A stretch of 35,619 nt of DNA from Streptomyces longispororuber (GTDB taxonomy: Bacteria > Actinomycetota > Actinomycetes > Streptomycetales > Streptomycetaceae). Positions 14,307-22,291 of this stretch are shown piece by piece. The stretch spans positions 1 to 35,619 of the forward strand of contig NZ_BNBT01000089.1 of the NCBI RefSeq assembly GCF_014656095.1, given 5' to 3'. Below the pieces are notes generated by a model that was not told where the DNA came from, searched no databases, and worked only from the letters and a program-made list of their open reading frames with translations. Positions within the stretch are counted from its first letter, which is position 1, and each line of letters opens with the position of its first letter. Position numbers and translations under genes: made by a program.

Positions 14307-15185
14307 ATGTCCCCCACCACCACGACCGTTCCCGCCCAGCTCGCCCAGCTCATGGACGGCACCGCGCTCGCGCGGCGCGTCGCCGGGGAGACCGCGGCCC
14401 GCGCGGCGGAGGTCGCCCGGCGCACGGGCAGCGCGCCCTGTCTGGCGACCGTCCTCGTGGGCGAGGACCCCGCGTCGGTCACGTACGTACGGATGAAGCG
14501 GAACCGCTGCACCAAGGCCGGGATCGTCTCGCGCCACCTCGCGCTGCCCGCCGCGACCACGACCGAGGAGCTGGTCTCCACCCTGCGCGCGCTCTCCGAG
14601 GACCCGACGGTGCACGGCATCCTGCTCCAGCACCCGGTCGGGGACCACATCGACGAGCGCGCGGCGTTCGAGGCCATCGCGCCGGAGAAGGACGTCGACG
14701 GCGTCACGCTCAGCTCGTTCGCGGCGATGAGCTTCGGCCGGCCCGGCTTCGTGTCCTGCACCCCGGGCGGCATCATGCGCCTCCTCGACGCGTACGACGT
14801 GGACCTCGCCGGGAAGCGCGCCGTCGTGGTCGGCCGCAGCGCGATCCTCGGCAAGCCCGCCGGGATGCTGCTGCTGGCCCGGGACGCCACGGTGACGTAC
14901 TGCCACTCGCGCACCGCGGACCTGTCGGCGCACGTCCGCGAGGCCGACGTCGTCGTGGCGGCCGTGGGCCGCCCGCGGCTGATCCGCGGCGAGGACGTCA
15001 AGCCGGGCGCGGTGGTGATCGACGCCGGGTACAACCCGGGCAACGTCGGCGACGTCGACTTCGACGGCGCGCTGCACCGTGCCCGCCTCATCACCCCGGT
15101 ACCGGGCGGCGTCGGCCCGATGACGATCGCGGTGCTCCTGGACCAGACCGTGACGGCGGCCGAGCGACAGCTCGGCCTGGCCTGA
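14307..15185 (+). CDS. folD: Bifunctional methylene-THF dehydrogenase / methenyl-THF cyclohydrolase
   Basis: A 292-aa FolD, interconverting 5,10-methylene-, 5,10-methenyl- and 10-formyl-tetrahydrofolate in the cytoplasm. Visible motifs are VGEDPASVTYVRMKRNRCTKAGI with catalytic Y60 and K64, LLQHPVGDHIDERAAFEAIAPEKDVDGV, the NADP-binding VVVGRSAILGKPAGMLLLARDATVTYCHSRT, and the signature PVPGGVGPMTIAVLL. QHPV replaces the usual QLPLP, so it may be a diverged paralogue besides a housekeeping FolD. GGAGG before ATG14307 fixes the start. The ZTP riboswitch upstream implies induction when formyl-THF is low. It converges with the isochorismatase-like gene across a strong two-way terminator. Confidence 0.95.
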   Translation: MSPTTTTVPAQLAQLMDGTALARRVAGETAARAAEVARRTGSAPCLATVLVGEDPASVTYVRMKRNRCTKAGIVSRHLALPAATTTEELVSTLRALSEDPTVHGILLQHPVGDHIDERAAFEAIAPEKDVDGVTLSSFAAMSFGRPGFVSCTPGGIMRLLDAYDVDLAGKRAVVVGRSAILGKPAGMLLLARDATVTYCHSRTADLSAHVREADVVVAAVGRPRLIRGEDVKPGAVVIDAGYNPGNVGDVDFDGALHRARLITPVPGGVGPMTIAVLLDQTVTAAERQLGLA

Positions 15186-15207
15186 CGGAAGCCCCGGCGG
15201 GTACGCG

Positions 15208-15238
15208 CGGCCGCGGCGGCCGGCAGCCGCCGCGGCCG
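15208..15238. terminator. Bidirectional terminator between folD and the hydrolase gene
   Basis: A perfect 13-bp stem (CGGCCGCGGCGGC / GCCGCCGCGGCCG) with a 5-nt loop, in the gap between two convergent stop codons. Confidence 0.8.
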
Positions 15239-15251
15239 AGGGCGCGCCGGA

Positions 15252-15893
15252 TCAGCTCGACGGGACGTCGAGGGCCTCGGCGGTGGTGACGACCGTGCCG
15301 AACAGGTCCGTGACCGTGGTCAGGGCGGCGGCCTGGAGTGCGGCCGCGGGCAGGACCGAGCCGTCCGGGGCGCGGAGGGCGCGGGTCGCGGTGGCCTCGG
15401 CGACGACGGTGGGGCGGTACCCGTGCTGGAAGGCGCCCTGGGCGGTGAAGGCCACGCACATGTGCGTCATGAACCCGGCGAGTACGAGGTCCTTGCCCGG
15501 CGCGACACCGAGGTCGCTCAGGGTTTTCTCCAGGTCGGTGGCGTGGAAGGCGTCGGGGAACCGCTTGACGACGACGGGCTCGCCGTCCGCCGGGGCGACC
15601 TCGTCGCTGATCGCCCCGATGTGGGCGCGGATGTCGTACGGGGTGCCCTCCCCGCCGTCGTTGACGACGTGGACGACCGGGGTGCCCGCGGCGCGGGCGC
15701 GCTCCAGCAGCCGGGCGCCCGCCGCGAGGGCGTCGTCGGCGCCCTTCAGGGCCATGACGCCGGTGCGGTACGTGTTCTGGAAGTCGATCATGATCAGGGC
15801 GGAGTCGGCCAGCCGGGGCGGGCGGCCGTCCAGGCCGATCACGTCGCGCAGGGGCGTGGACGGGTGCGTCGCGGTCGGGTGCGGCGTGTTCAT
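15252..15893 (-). CDS. Isochorismatase-like cysteine hydrolase
   Basis: A 213-aa member of the isochorismatase/nicotinamidase-like superfamily. The catalytic triad is visible: D37 in LIMIDFQNTY, K110 in VVVKRFPDAF and C146 in GFMTHMCVAFT, with the usual cis-peptide region just before the Cys. The enzyme should hydrolyse an amide or related C-N bond. The substrate is not clear, and the nicotinamidase metal-site residues are not obvious. ATG15893 follows AAAGG. It lies 71 bp downstream of the AraC/DJ-1 regulator gene on the same strand, which suggests an operon or a regulator-target pair. This pairing is common in Actinobacteria. Confidence 0.87.
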   Translation of the reverse strand: MNTPHPTATHPSTPLRDVIGLDGRPPRLADSALIMIDFQNTYRTGVMALKGADDALAAGARLLERARAAGTPVVHVVNDGGEGTPYDIRAHIGAISDEVAPADGEPVVVKRFPDAFHATDLEKTLSDLGVAPGKDLVLAGFMTHMCVAFTAQGAFQHGYRPTVVAEATATRALRAPDGSVLPAAALQAAALTTVTDLFGTVVTTAEALDVPSS

Positions 15894-15964
15894 CGTGGGA
15901 CCTTTCTGGAAATGGGCATGACAAGGTAGAGGAGTGGCCGGGAGGGCCGCCGGGGCCTGGAGCG

Positions 15965-16957
15965 TCAGGCGGTCTCGGTGCGGAAGCGGCGGCGGTAGGC
16001 CGCCGGGGTCGTGGTGAGCCGGCGCCGGAACGCCCGGTGCAGGGTCTCCACCGACCCGAGGCCGCTGGTGGCCGCGACCTGGTCGAGCGGCGCGTCGGTG
16101 GTCTCCAGGAGGCGCCGGGCGACCTCCAGGCGGGCGGCTTCCACGTAGGCGGCGGGGCTGGTGCCCGTCTCCTGGGCGAAGACGCGGGCGAAGTGCCGCT
16201 CGCTCAGGCACATCCGGGCGGCCAGGGCCGCCGCGGACAGGTCGCCGTCGAGGTGGTCGCCGATCCACAGCCGCAGCTCGTCGATGTCGCGGCGGGTGGA
16301 TCCCGAGCGGCGCAGCGGCACCGAGAACTGGCTCTGGCCGCCCTGCCGTTTGAGGTAGACCACCAGTTGCCGGGCCACCGAGAGAGCGGTCTGTTCGCCG
16401 TGGTCCTCGGCGACCAGGGCGAGGGCCAGGTCCAGACAGGCGCTGATCCCCGCCCCGGTCCACAGCCGGCCGCGGTCGGCGCGGACGAAGATGGGGTCCG
16501 GGTCGACCGTGACATCCGGGTGGTCGGCCGCGAGCTGGGCGGCGGTCGACCAGTGGGTGGTCGCCGTCCTCCCGTCGAGCAGCCCCGCCGCGGCCAGCAC
16601 GTGCGCGCCCACGCAGACCGACGCCACCCGGCGGGCGTGCGGGGCGGTCGCCTTCACCCACGCCACGACGTCGGGGTCGACGCGGGCCACGGGCCCCTCG
16701 GCGGTCATGTCGACGGCGCCGGGCACCAGCAGGGTGTCCACCTGGTCGCCGACGTCGTCGAAGGCCACGTCGGTGAGCAGCCGTACGCCCGCCGAGGTCC
16801 GGACCGCCCCGACGGCGGGCCCGGCGAGCCGGACCTGGTAGCCGGCGCGGCCCGCGCTCTCGCGGCCGGCCAGCGCGAACACCTCGGCGGGGCCGGTGAC
16901 GTCGAGGAGGTCGACATCGGGGAAGACCGCGATGACGACCCGGTGCGGAAGGGGCAT
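15965..16957 (-). CDS. AraC-family regulator with DJ-1/PfpI-like domain (GlxA/FtrA type)
   Basis: A 330-aa two-domain regulator. The N-terminal DJ-1/PfpI (class I glutamine amidotransferase-like) domain covers about 1-190: VVIAVFPDVDLLDVTGPAEVF, a nucleophile-elbow-like VASVCVGAHVLAAAGLLDGR with C115, and TTHWSTAAQL. The C-terminal AraC double HTH covers about 225-325: LSAAALAARMCLSERHFARVFAQETGTSPAAYVEAARLEVARRLLETTDAPLDQVAATSGLGSVETLHRAFRRRLTTTPAAYRRRF. The enzyme-like domain usually serves as a sensor. It probably controls the hydrolase gene just downstream. Start ATG16957, weak ribosome site. Confidence 0.92.
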   Translation of the reverse strand: MPLPHRVVIAVFPDVDLLDVTGPAEVFALAGRESAGRAGYQVRLAGPAVGAVRTSAGVRLLTDVAFDDVGDQVDTLLVPGAVDMTAEGPVARVDPDVVAWVKATAPHARRVASVCVGAHVLAAAGLLDGRTATTHWSTAAQLAADHPDVTVDPDPIFVRADRGRLWTGAGISACLDLALALVAEDHGEQTALSVARQLVVYLKRQGGQSQFSVPLRRSGSTRRDIDELRLWIGDHLDGDLSAAALAARMCLSERHFARVFAQETGTSPAAYVEAARLEVARRLLETTDAPLDQVAATSGLGSVETLHRAFRRRLTTTPAAYRRRFRTETA

Positions 16958-17005
16958 GCCCCTATGCTCGCCGCGGCCCCGGGTGGCCGCAATGACGATT
17001 CCCTG

Positions 17006-17425
17006 TCACATCCGGACACGCACCGCGGGACCCGGCGCGGCCGCCGCCTCCTCGTCCGCGCCGGCGAGCCAGAAGTACAGCGGGGGCAAGGCGAGTTCGA
17101 GGGCCGTCAGGGCCAGTTGGAACCACTGGGGCGGGCCGTGCACGGCGAGGGAGAGCAGCCGGCCCGCGCCGCCCAGCAGAAAGATCCCGGCGAGCCCGCG
17201 CACCCACCGCGCGGGGATCGGGGTCTGCCGGGCCGCCCACAGCCAGGCCAGGCCGTAGCCGAGGAAGACCGCGTTGTAGAACCGCTCGCGGCTGTCGACC
17301 GTGGCCCCGGCCGAGCCCTCCCCCGGCACCGAGGCGACGCCGAGCACGAGGTGGTACGCGCCGATCGCCACGCACGCGTACCCCATGAGCAGGACCAGTG
17401 ACCTCAGGAGCCTGACCTTGGCCAT
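17006..17425 (-). CDS. DUF4345 family membrane protein
   Basis: A 139-aa protein with four predicted membrane helices: LLRSLVLLMGYACVAIGAYHLVLG, AVFLGYGLAWLWAA, LAGIFLLGGAGRLLSLAVHG and FQLALTALELALPPLYFWLAG. A conserved polar loop lies between the first two (TVDSRERFYNAVF), and the tail is charged. This is the DUF4345 pattern, of unknown function. I favour ATG17425 (MAKVRLLRS); a GTG 21 codons upstream (17488) would add a repeat-derived Arg/Gly-rich head. It diverges from a TetR gene with a perfect palindrome between them, so it is the probable target of that repressor. Confidence 0.75.
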   Translation of the reverse strand: MAKVRLLRSLVLLMGYACVAIGAYHLVLGVASVPGEGSAGATVDSRERFYNAVFLGYGLAWLWAARQTPIPARWVRGLAGIFLLGGAGRLLSLAVHGPPQWFQLALTALELALPPLYFWLAGADEEAAAAPGPAVRVRM

Positions 17426-17454
17426 GCGACCGCACCCCCAGCCGTTGACGGGCG

Positions 17455-17535
17455 GCCGTCGGCGGACACCGTAGCCGTCAGTGGACACCCGTAACCGTCG
17501 TAGACCTCGTAGCCGTCAAGAGACCTCGTAGCCGT
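17455..17535. repeat. About 19-bp degenerate tandem repeat upstream of the DUF4345 gene
   Basis: On the minus strand ACGGCTACGAGGTCT occurs twice exactly, followed by two or three degenerate units (ACGGTTACGGGTGTC, ACGGCTACGGTGTCC) with a period of 18-20 bp. The array abuts the palindrome at 17535. Confidence 0.7.
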
Positions 17536-17556
17536 TAGTAGACACTCGTCTACTAA
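17535..17556. promoter_or_regulatory. 22-bp perfect palindrome, likely TetR operator
   Basis: TTAGTAGAC and GTCTACTAA (9-bp arms) flank a 4-bp centre ACTC. It lies between the divergent DUF4345 and TetR genes, the classical place for an autoregulating TetR-type repressor. Confidence 0.7.
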
Positions 17557-17598
17557 GGGGGGACGCTAGGAGGGACGTGAAGACGTGTCAAGTACGGT

Positions 17599-18198
17599 GT
17601 GCCGGTGACGACGCGCCAGCGGCTCGACCCCGCCGAGCGCCGCGCGCGCCTTCTGGAGGTCGGGGCGCGGATGTTCGCGGCGCGGCCCTACGACGACGTG
17701 CGCATGGAGGACGTCGCCGAGCGGGCCGGTGTCTCGCGCGCCCTGCTGTACCGCTACTTCCCCGGCAAGCGCGACCTGTTCGCCGGGGTGTACCGGCAGG
17801 CCGCGGACCGGCTCCTGGCGGCCACCCGGCTCGAACCGGGCGTGCCCCTCGAACGGCAGCTCGCCGCCGGGCTCGACGCGCACCTCGACTACTTCGAGGC
17901 CAACCGGAACACGGTCCTGGCCGCCAATCGCACCCTCGCCGGCGACCCGGTCATCCAGGCCGTCATCTCCGACGAGCTGGCCGAGCTGCGCGCCCGCCTG
18001 CTCGACGCCGGGGAATTCGACGGAGCGGCACGGGAGTTGGTGTCGGCGGCACTGATGAGCTGGCTGGTGTTCGTGCGCACGCTGTGCGTGGACTGGCTGA
18101 CCCACCGGGCGTACGCGCGTGAGCAACTGCGCGAGGTGTGCGTGGGCGCGTGCCTCGGCGCGCTGCGCGCCGCCGCGGGGCCCGGCCGGACGGAGTGA
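17599..18198 (+). CDS. TetR-family regulator
   Basis: A 199-aa TetR regulator with the HTH at about 12-62: ERRARLLEVGARMFAARPYDDVRMEDVAERAGVSRALLYRYFPGKRDLFAGVYR. A helical ligand/dimerisation domain follows (LAAGLDAHLDYFEANRNTVLAANRTLAGDPVIQAVISDEL, ELVSAALMSWLVFVRTLCVDWL). GTG17599 or GTG17605 may be the start. TACGGT (17593-17598) lies 7 nt before GTG17605, so the message may be leaderless from there; the only good ribosome site (AGGAGGG, 17568-17574) is too far. The palindrome at 17535-17556 is probably its operator, giving autorepression plus control of the DUF4345 membrane gene. Confidence 0.9.
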   Translation: MPVTTRQRLDPAERRARLLEVGARMFAARPYDDVRMEDVAERAGVSRALLYRYFPGKRDLFAGVYRQAADRLLAATRLEPGVPLERQLAAGLDAHLDYFEANRNTVLAANRTLAGDPVIQAVISDELAELRARLLDAGEFDGAARELVSAALMSWLVFVRTLCVDWLTHRAYAREQLREVCVGACLGALRAAAGPGRTE

Positions 18199-18204
18199 CA
18201 CCGG

Positions 18205-18232
18205 CCGGGCCCGCACGGTCCGGTCGGCCCGG
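18205..18232. terminator. Hairpin between convergent genes
   Basis: CCGGGCC (18205-18211) is complementary to GGCCCGG (18226-18232), located between the TetR stop and the stop of the leftward gene at 18241. Confidence 0.4.
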
Positions 18233-18240
18233 TCCCCGGG

Positions 18241-19404
18241 TCAGCCCGCCGAGGACGCCCTGCGCAGCGCCGACAGGCAGGTGGTGATGGCCTGCTGGAG
18301 CTCTTCGAGGCGCTGGACCATGTCGTCCTCGTAGATGTCGCCGAAGTCGGCGGCGTCGTCGAGGGTCAGCTCCTCGAAGACCTTCGTGGCCTTCTGGAGG
18401 CTGCTGTAGAACTTCGTCCTGCGCTCCTGCACGCGCAGTTCGGGGTCCGCCTCGACGGTCTCGGCGACCAGGGTCCTGACGGTGTCGTACGCCTCCGTCG
18501 CCCACTCGCCGGCCTCTTCGGCGTCGTCCAGCTCGTCGATCAGGGACAGGTGCCGCTCGGCCTCCATGCGCAGCGCGACGGGGGCGTCGATGGTCTGTCC
18601 GGCGGGGGTCCTGACCTGGCCCTCCTCCGCGACCTTGCGGACGTACTCGATGCGGTCGGCGGCCCTGGCCTCGCCCGCGACGGCCTTCTTCAGGTCGTCG
18701 GTACGGGCGATGTCCCGGGCCAGCTCCGTCTGCAGGGCCGGGTCCTCCTTGAGCCGGTCGAGCAGTGCGTACCGGGCTGCCTGGGCGGTGGAGGGGTCGG
18801 CGAGGATCGCGGCGCGCAGCGCGGTGGGGTTCTCGGCGACCTCCAGGGCCTTGGTGGGGCGGATGCCCTCGGCCTCGGCGGCGGCGGCGATCGCGGTGCC
18901 GCGCGCGGAGGTGGCGCTGGAGCGCGGCACGTAGTAGGTGAGCCACACGTCGGCGTCCGGCAGCTCGACCTCCTGGCCCGGCGCGAGCTCCTCGAAGTGC
19001 GGCACGAGCCCGTCGTCGGCGGCCCGGTCCCAGGCCTTGTAGTAGCGCATGACCCGCTCCGCGGAGCACCCGGCGAGCTCGCCGAACTCCTTCGCGGACA
19101 CCTTCGGCGTCTCCGCCGCCGACTGCCCGCCCGGACGCACGCTGCGCGCCACCTTCAGGCCGAACGCCCACCCGCCGGTGCGCGCGTACACCCCGAACTC
19201 GCGGGCGTCGCGCGCCACGAACTCCCGCGCGGCCTCGCGGGCGGCCTCGTCGGTGGCCTCCTGGGCGACCTCGTCGGCGGTCTCCTGGGCGACCTCGTCG
19301 ACGGTCTCCTGTGCGTCATCGCGTACGTCCTGGGGCGCCTCGGCGGCGGGGGCGGCCGCTTCCGACGGGTCAGCCGGGGCGGACGGGGCGATCACTGCGG
19401 TCAC
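18241..19404 (-). CDS. Uncharacterised protein with central helix-turn-helix
   Basis: A 387-aa soluble protein that I do not recognise. Residues 28-62 are acidic, Ala-rich 8-residue repeats (DEVAQETA DEVAQEAT DEAAREAA), encoded by 24-bp DNA repeats and likely coiled coil. A helix-turn-helix-like segment follows at about 102-128 (VSAKEFGELAGCSAERVMRYYKAWDRAA). The rest is strongly helical and charged, with a possible second coiled coil near the end (FYSSLQKATKVFEELTLDDAADF, MVQRLEELQQAITTCLSAL). The HTH resembles the AKxxGxSxxxVxxYxxAW pattern of ParB/KorB or replication regulators, but no ParB-type N-domain is visible. GGAGAG 6 nt before GTG19404 sets the start. Probably a DNA-binding protein; its regulon is unknown. 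Confidence 0.7.
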   Translation of the reverse strand: MTAVIAPSAPADPSEAAAPAAEAPQDVRDDAQETVDEVAQETADEVAQEATDEAAREAAREFVARDAREFGVYARTGGWAFGLKVARSVRPGGQSAAETPKVSAKEFGELAGCSAERVMRYYKAWDRAADDGLVPHFEELAPGQEVELPDADVWLTYYVPRSSATSARGTAIAAAAEAEGIRPTKALEVAENPTALRAAILADPSTAQAARYALLDRLKEDPALQTELARDIARTDDLKKAVAGEARAADRIEYVRKVAEEGQVRTPAGQTIDAPVALRMEAERHLSLIDELDDAEEAGEWATEAYDTVRTLVAETVEADPELRVQERRTKFYSSLQKATKVFEELTLDDAADFGDIYEDDMVQRLEELQQAITTCLSALRRASSAG

Positions 19405-19559
19405 GGATTACTCTCCGGGTACGTCGTGTGCGAAAAAGAAACAGAACGTACACCCTATAGCGATCCGTTGCCCCTGTTTGCCCCCGACCGCCCGGCCCGT
19501 ACGCGCGTTCTCGGGCGTACGGGCTCGCGTACGGGCTCGCGTCCGGGCCCGCGACGGCG

Positions 19560-19706
19560 TCAGCGGCGCCCGCGCAGGCGGGTGAGGAGCGAGCGGGCCT
19601 GGGCGCGCTTGCGCGGGTCGGAGGCGGCCCGGCGCGCGGAGGCGATGGTCCGCCGGCCCTGCGGCGTACGGCTGTAGGCCTTGAGGCGTGCGATGAGTCC
19701 GGCCAT
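19560..19706 (-). CDS. Small basic protein, 48 aa
   Basis: ATG19706 to the stop codon at 19560 encodes MAGLIARLKAYSRTPQGRR followed by TIASARRAASDPRKRAQARSLLTRLRGRR. GGGGAGGAA, one of the strongest ribosome sites in the window, lies 4 nt before the ATG. The protein is very basic and predicted helical, with a short hydrophobic start. Small proteins of the form MxxLIxRLxAFxxSPQGRR are common in Actinobacteria and unassigned. It could bind nucleic acid or the membrane. It lies 155 bp upstream of the HTH gene on the same strand and may share its transcript. Confidence 0.68.
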   Translation of the reverse strand: MAGLIARLKAYSRTPQGRRTIASARRAASDPRKRAQARSLLTRLRGRR

Positions 19707-19928
19707 GAGGTTCCTCCCCGGGACCCCGCCGGCGTGGCGGCGGGCGTTGTCAGAATCGCTGTTCGCCTACCCACAGGCGTTCTCCTGATGCCATCGGCGG
19801 CTGCGAACGACGGCCCGGCGGGCGGCTGCCGTGCGCCCCCTCGGCCCCCGGGCCTAGGACCGAGGGCGGACGGGGGTCTCGTCTTCGGGCCGTGGTCCGG
19901 GGCGATCACGGTGCGTGAGACTTGGGGC

Positions 19929-20723
19929 ATGGACACCGCACAGACTGACGCCTATCTGCGCCGCATCGGCGCCGAGCGGCCCGCGTCGCCCACCTCGGCG
20001 GCGCTGCGCGCGCTGCACCTCGCCCACCTGCGGAGCGTGCCGTTCGAGAACCTCTCGGTCCACGACGGCGAGGAGGTCGACCTCACCGAGGAGGACCTCG
20101 TCGCGAAGGTCGTCGAGCGCCGCCGCGGCGGGTTCTGCTACGAGCTCAACGGCGCCTTCGCCGCCCTGCTCGCCGCCCTCGGCTACGACGTCGAGCTGCT
20201 CCAGGCCCGCGTGTACCAGGAGGACCGGGTCGGCATCCCGTACGACCACATGGCGCTCCGGGTGCGTACCGCCGACGGCGGCGACTGGCTCGCCGACATC
20301 GGCTTCGGCATGCACAGCCACTTCCCGCTGGACTTCACCGGGCGTGGTGACCAGGTCGACCCGGGAGGCACGTTCCGGATCGCCGAGGCGCCCGGCGGCG
20401 ACCTCGACGTCCTGCGGGACGGGCGGCCGCAGTACCTGCTGGAGACGCGGCCGCGGGCGCTCGCGGACTTCGCCGCCGGGGCCTGGTACCACCGCACCTC
20501 ACCGCATTCCCACTTCACCCGGTCGCTGGTGTGCACGGTGCTCACCGACACGGGGCGGGTCACGCTCAGCGGCGACAAGCTCACGGTGACCACCGGCGAC
20601 GACAAGCACGTGACCGAACTCGCGTCGGACGCCGAGGTGCTGGACGCCTACGCCCGCCACTTCGGCATCGCGCTCGACCGGGTGCCGCGGCTCGCGGCGC
20701 CGGTGCGAGTCGGGGGGCGCTGA
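19929..20723 (+). CDS. nat: Arylamine N-acetyltransferase
   Basis: A 264-aa NAT enzyme, transferring acetyl from acetyl-CoA to arylamines or hydrazines by a ping-pong mechanism. The Cys-His-Asp triad is visible at the family positions: C70 in RRGGFCYELNGAF, H107 in YDHMALRV and D123 in WLADIGFG. HLRSVPFENLSVHDG at about 33-47 and WYHRTSPHSHFTRSLVCT are also typical. Some actinobacterial homologues act as amide synthases in antibiotic pathways, but no aminohydroxybenzoate genes are near, so a detoxifying role is likelier. ATG19929 has no strong ribosome site; GAGACT, 7 nt upstream, could make it leaderless. Confidence 0.93.
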   Translation: MDTAQTDAYLRRIGAERPASPTSAALRALHLAHLRSVPFENLSVHDGEEVDLTEEDLVAKVVERRRGGFCYELNGAFAALLAALGYDVELLQARVYQEDRVGIPYDHMALRVRTADGGDWLADIGFGMHSHFPLDFTGRGDQVDPGGTFRIAEAPGGDLDVLRDGRPQYLLETRPRALADFAAGAWYHRTSPHSHFTRSLVCTVLTDTGRVTLSGDKLTVTTGDDKHVTELASDAEVLDAYARHFGIALDRVPRLAAPVRVGGR

Positions 20724-20775
20724 GGCCCCGCGCGGGGAGCGCACGGCCGGGGTGTGCCGAGGCCCCGCGCGCGGG

Positions 20776-22224
20776 TCAGCGGTCCGTGGGGTGCCCTGCC
20801 CACACCGCGGGGGTCCGGTCCGCCCACGGGCTCGCCCGTTCGAGCTGTCCGGCGAGGCGGAAGAGCCGGTCCTCGCGCCCGTGGCCGGCGGCGAAGTGCA
20901 TGCCGATCGGCAGCCCCGTCCCGGGATCGGCCGTCAGCGGTACGGACATGGCGGGCATGCCCGTCACGTTGAACACCGCGGTGAACGGCGAGCGGTCGAG
21001 CAGGCGATGGGTCCAGCCGAGCCCGTCGAGCGCCGCCGCGCCCTCGGCCAGGGCCCCCAGCGGCGGCGGGAGGTCCGGCAGGGTCGGGCTGAGCAGCACG
21101 TCGTACGTGTCGAAGGCCCGGGCGAGGCTGCGCGTGACCTGGTTCCGCAGCGCGAGGGCGGCGACGAGCTGGGGGCCGCTGACCCGCTGCCCGTCGCGGT
21201 GGGCGGCCAGGGTCACCGGTTCGAGGGTCGAGGCGTCGACGGGCCGGCCGAGGGCGGCGGCCAGCGCGTCGACCGTGGCCGCGATGTTCGCCGTCGACAG
21301 CCGGGCGTGGGCCAGCACGAACTCCTCCCAGTCGACCCCGAGGGGGGCCTTCGCCTCCGCCACCCGGTGGCCGAGGGAGGCGAGCAGGTCCACGGTGCGG
21401 GCGAGGGCGTCGGCCACCGGCGCGGCGGTGCGCCGCCCGCCCCACGCCTGGGCGAGGACGCCGACGCGCAGCGGGCCCGGGGGGCGGGTGACCTCCTCCG
21501 CGTACGGGCGGGACGGCTCCGGGGCGGTGTAGGGGTCGCCCGGCTCGGGGCCGCGCGTCAGGTCGAGCAGCACCGCGCTGTCGCGCACCGTGCGGCTGAC
21601 GACGCCGTGCACGGCCAGGCCGTGGAAGATCTCGTCCGCGTCGGGGCCCATGGAGATCCGGCCGCGGGTGGGCTTGAGCCCGAAGGTGCCGGTGCAGGCG
21701 GCGGGGATGCGGAGCGACCCGGCGGCGTCGGTGCCGTGGGCGACCGGGACGACCCCGGCGGCCACGGCCGCGGCCGCGCCGCCGCTGGACCCGCCCGCGC
21801 TCCGCTCCGGGTCCCACGGGTTGCGGGTGGCGCCGTACAGCACGGGTTCGGTCGTGATGTCGTACGCCAGCTCCGGTGTCGCGGTCCGGCCGAACGTCAC
21901 CAGGCCCGCACGGCGGAAGCGCCGCATCAGGAAGGAGTCGGCGGCGGCGACGTGGCCGGCCGCGAGACGGCTGCCCAGCTCGGTCCGCCGGCCGGCCATG
22001 GTGACGCCGAGGTCCTTGATGAGGAAGGGCACCCCGGCCAGCGGCGCGCTGCCGGGGCGGGGCCGGTCGTCGGTCGGCCACGTCTCCACGACGGCTCCGA
22101 GCCGGTCGACCGCCCGCGCGGCCGCGCGGGCCGCCGCCTCCGGTTCGGCCGGGGCCACCTCGCCCGCGGCGACGAGCTCCGCGAGCCCGACCGCGTCGTG
22201 GCGCACGTACTCGGCACTTCTCAC
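20776..22224 (-). CDS. Amidase (amidase-signature family)
   Basis: A 482-aa amidase-signature hydrolase, cleaving amide bonds with a Ser-cisSer-Lys triad: K70 in GVPFLIKDL, the cis-Ser in AGGSSGGAAAAVAAG (146-147) and nucleophile S170 in HGTDAAGSLRIPA. RTATPELAYDITTEPVLYGATRNPWDPERS and FGLKPTRGRISMGPD are classic. Likely an aryl- or acylamidase. It is not GatA, since no gatB/gatC are nearby and the C-terminal part differs. GTG22224 follows GGGAGGG. It diverges from a TetR gene across a long palindrome (22258-22291), so it is probably repressed by that TetR and induced by a substrate-like ligand. Confidence 0.92.
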   Translation of the reverse strand: MRSAEYVRHDAVGLAELVAAGEVAPAEPEAAARAAARAVDRLGAVVETWPTDDRPRPGSAPLAGVPFLIKDLGVTMAGRRTELGSRLAAGHVAAADSFLMRRFRRAGLVTFGRTATPELAYDITTEPVLYGATRNPWDPERSAGGSSGGAAAAVAAGVVPVAHGTDAAGSLRIPAACTGTFGLKPTRGRISMGPDADEIFHGLAVHGVVSRTVRDSAVLLDLTRGPEPGDPYTAPEPSRPYAEEVTRPPGPLRVGVLAQAWGGRRTAAPVADALARTVDLLASLGHRVAEAKAPLGVDWEEFVLAHARLSTANIAATVDALAAALGRPVDASTLEPVTLAAHRDGQRVSGPQLVAALALRNQVTRSLARAFDTYDVLLSPTLPDLPPPLGALAEGAAALDGLGWTHRLLDRSPFTAVFNVTGMPAMSVPLTADPGTGLPIGMHFAAGHGREDRLFRLAGQLERASPWADRTPAVWAGHPTDR

Positions 22225-22257
22225 TGTCCCTCCCAGCAGGTCGAACGATACTGTCGG

Positions 22258-22291
22258 GTCCCATGCGATACCTATCGGTATCGTATGGGAC
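22258..22291. promoter_or_regulatory. 34-bp palindrome, likely TetR operator
   Basis: Arms GTCCCATGCGATACC and GGTATCGTATGGGAC (one mismatch in 15) flank a 4-bp centre TATC. Half-site-like CGATAC and GGTACCG occur again on the outside (about 22245 and 22308). It lies between the divergent amidase and TetR starts. Confidence 0.72.

Noticed and set aside
15252..16661. A fusion of a regulator fragment with the isochorismatase-like hydrolase in one 469-codon frame
   Set aside because: The upstream part is an out-of-frame reading of the AraC/DJ-1 gene; a clear ATG with ribosome site at 15893 begins the hydrolase.
17577..18122. A frame starting at GTG17577 directly after AGGAGGG
   Set aside because: It is the +1 shadow of the TetR gene and yields Arg/Pro-rich sequence with no HTH; the TetR frame itself has a stop codon at 17578-17580.
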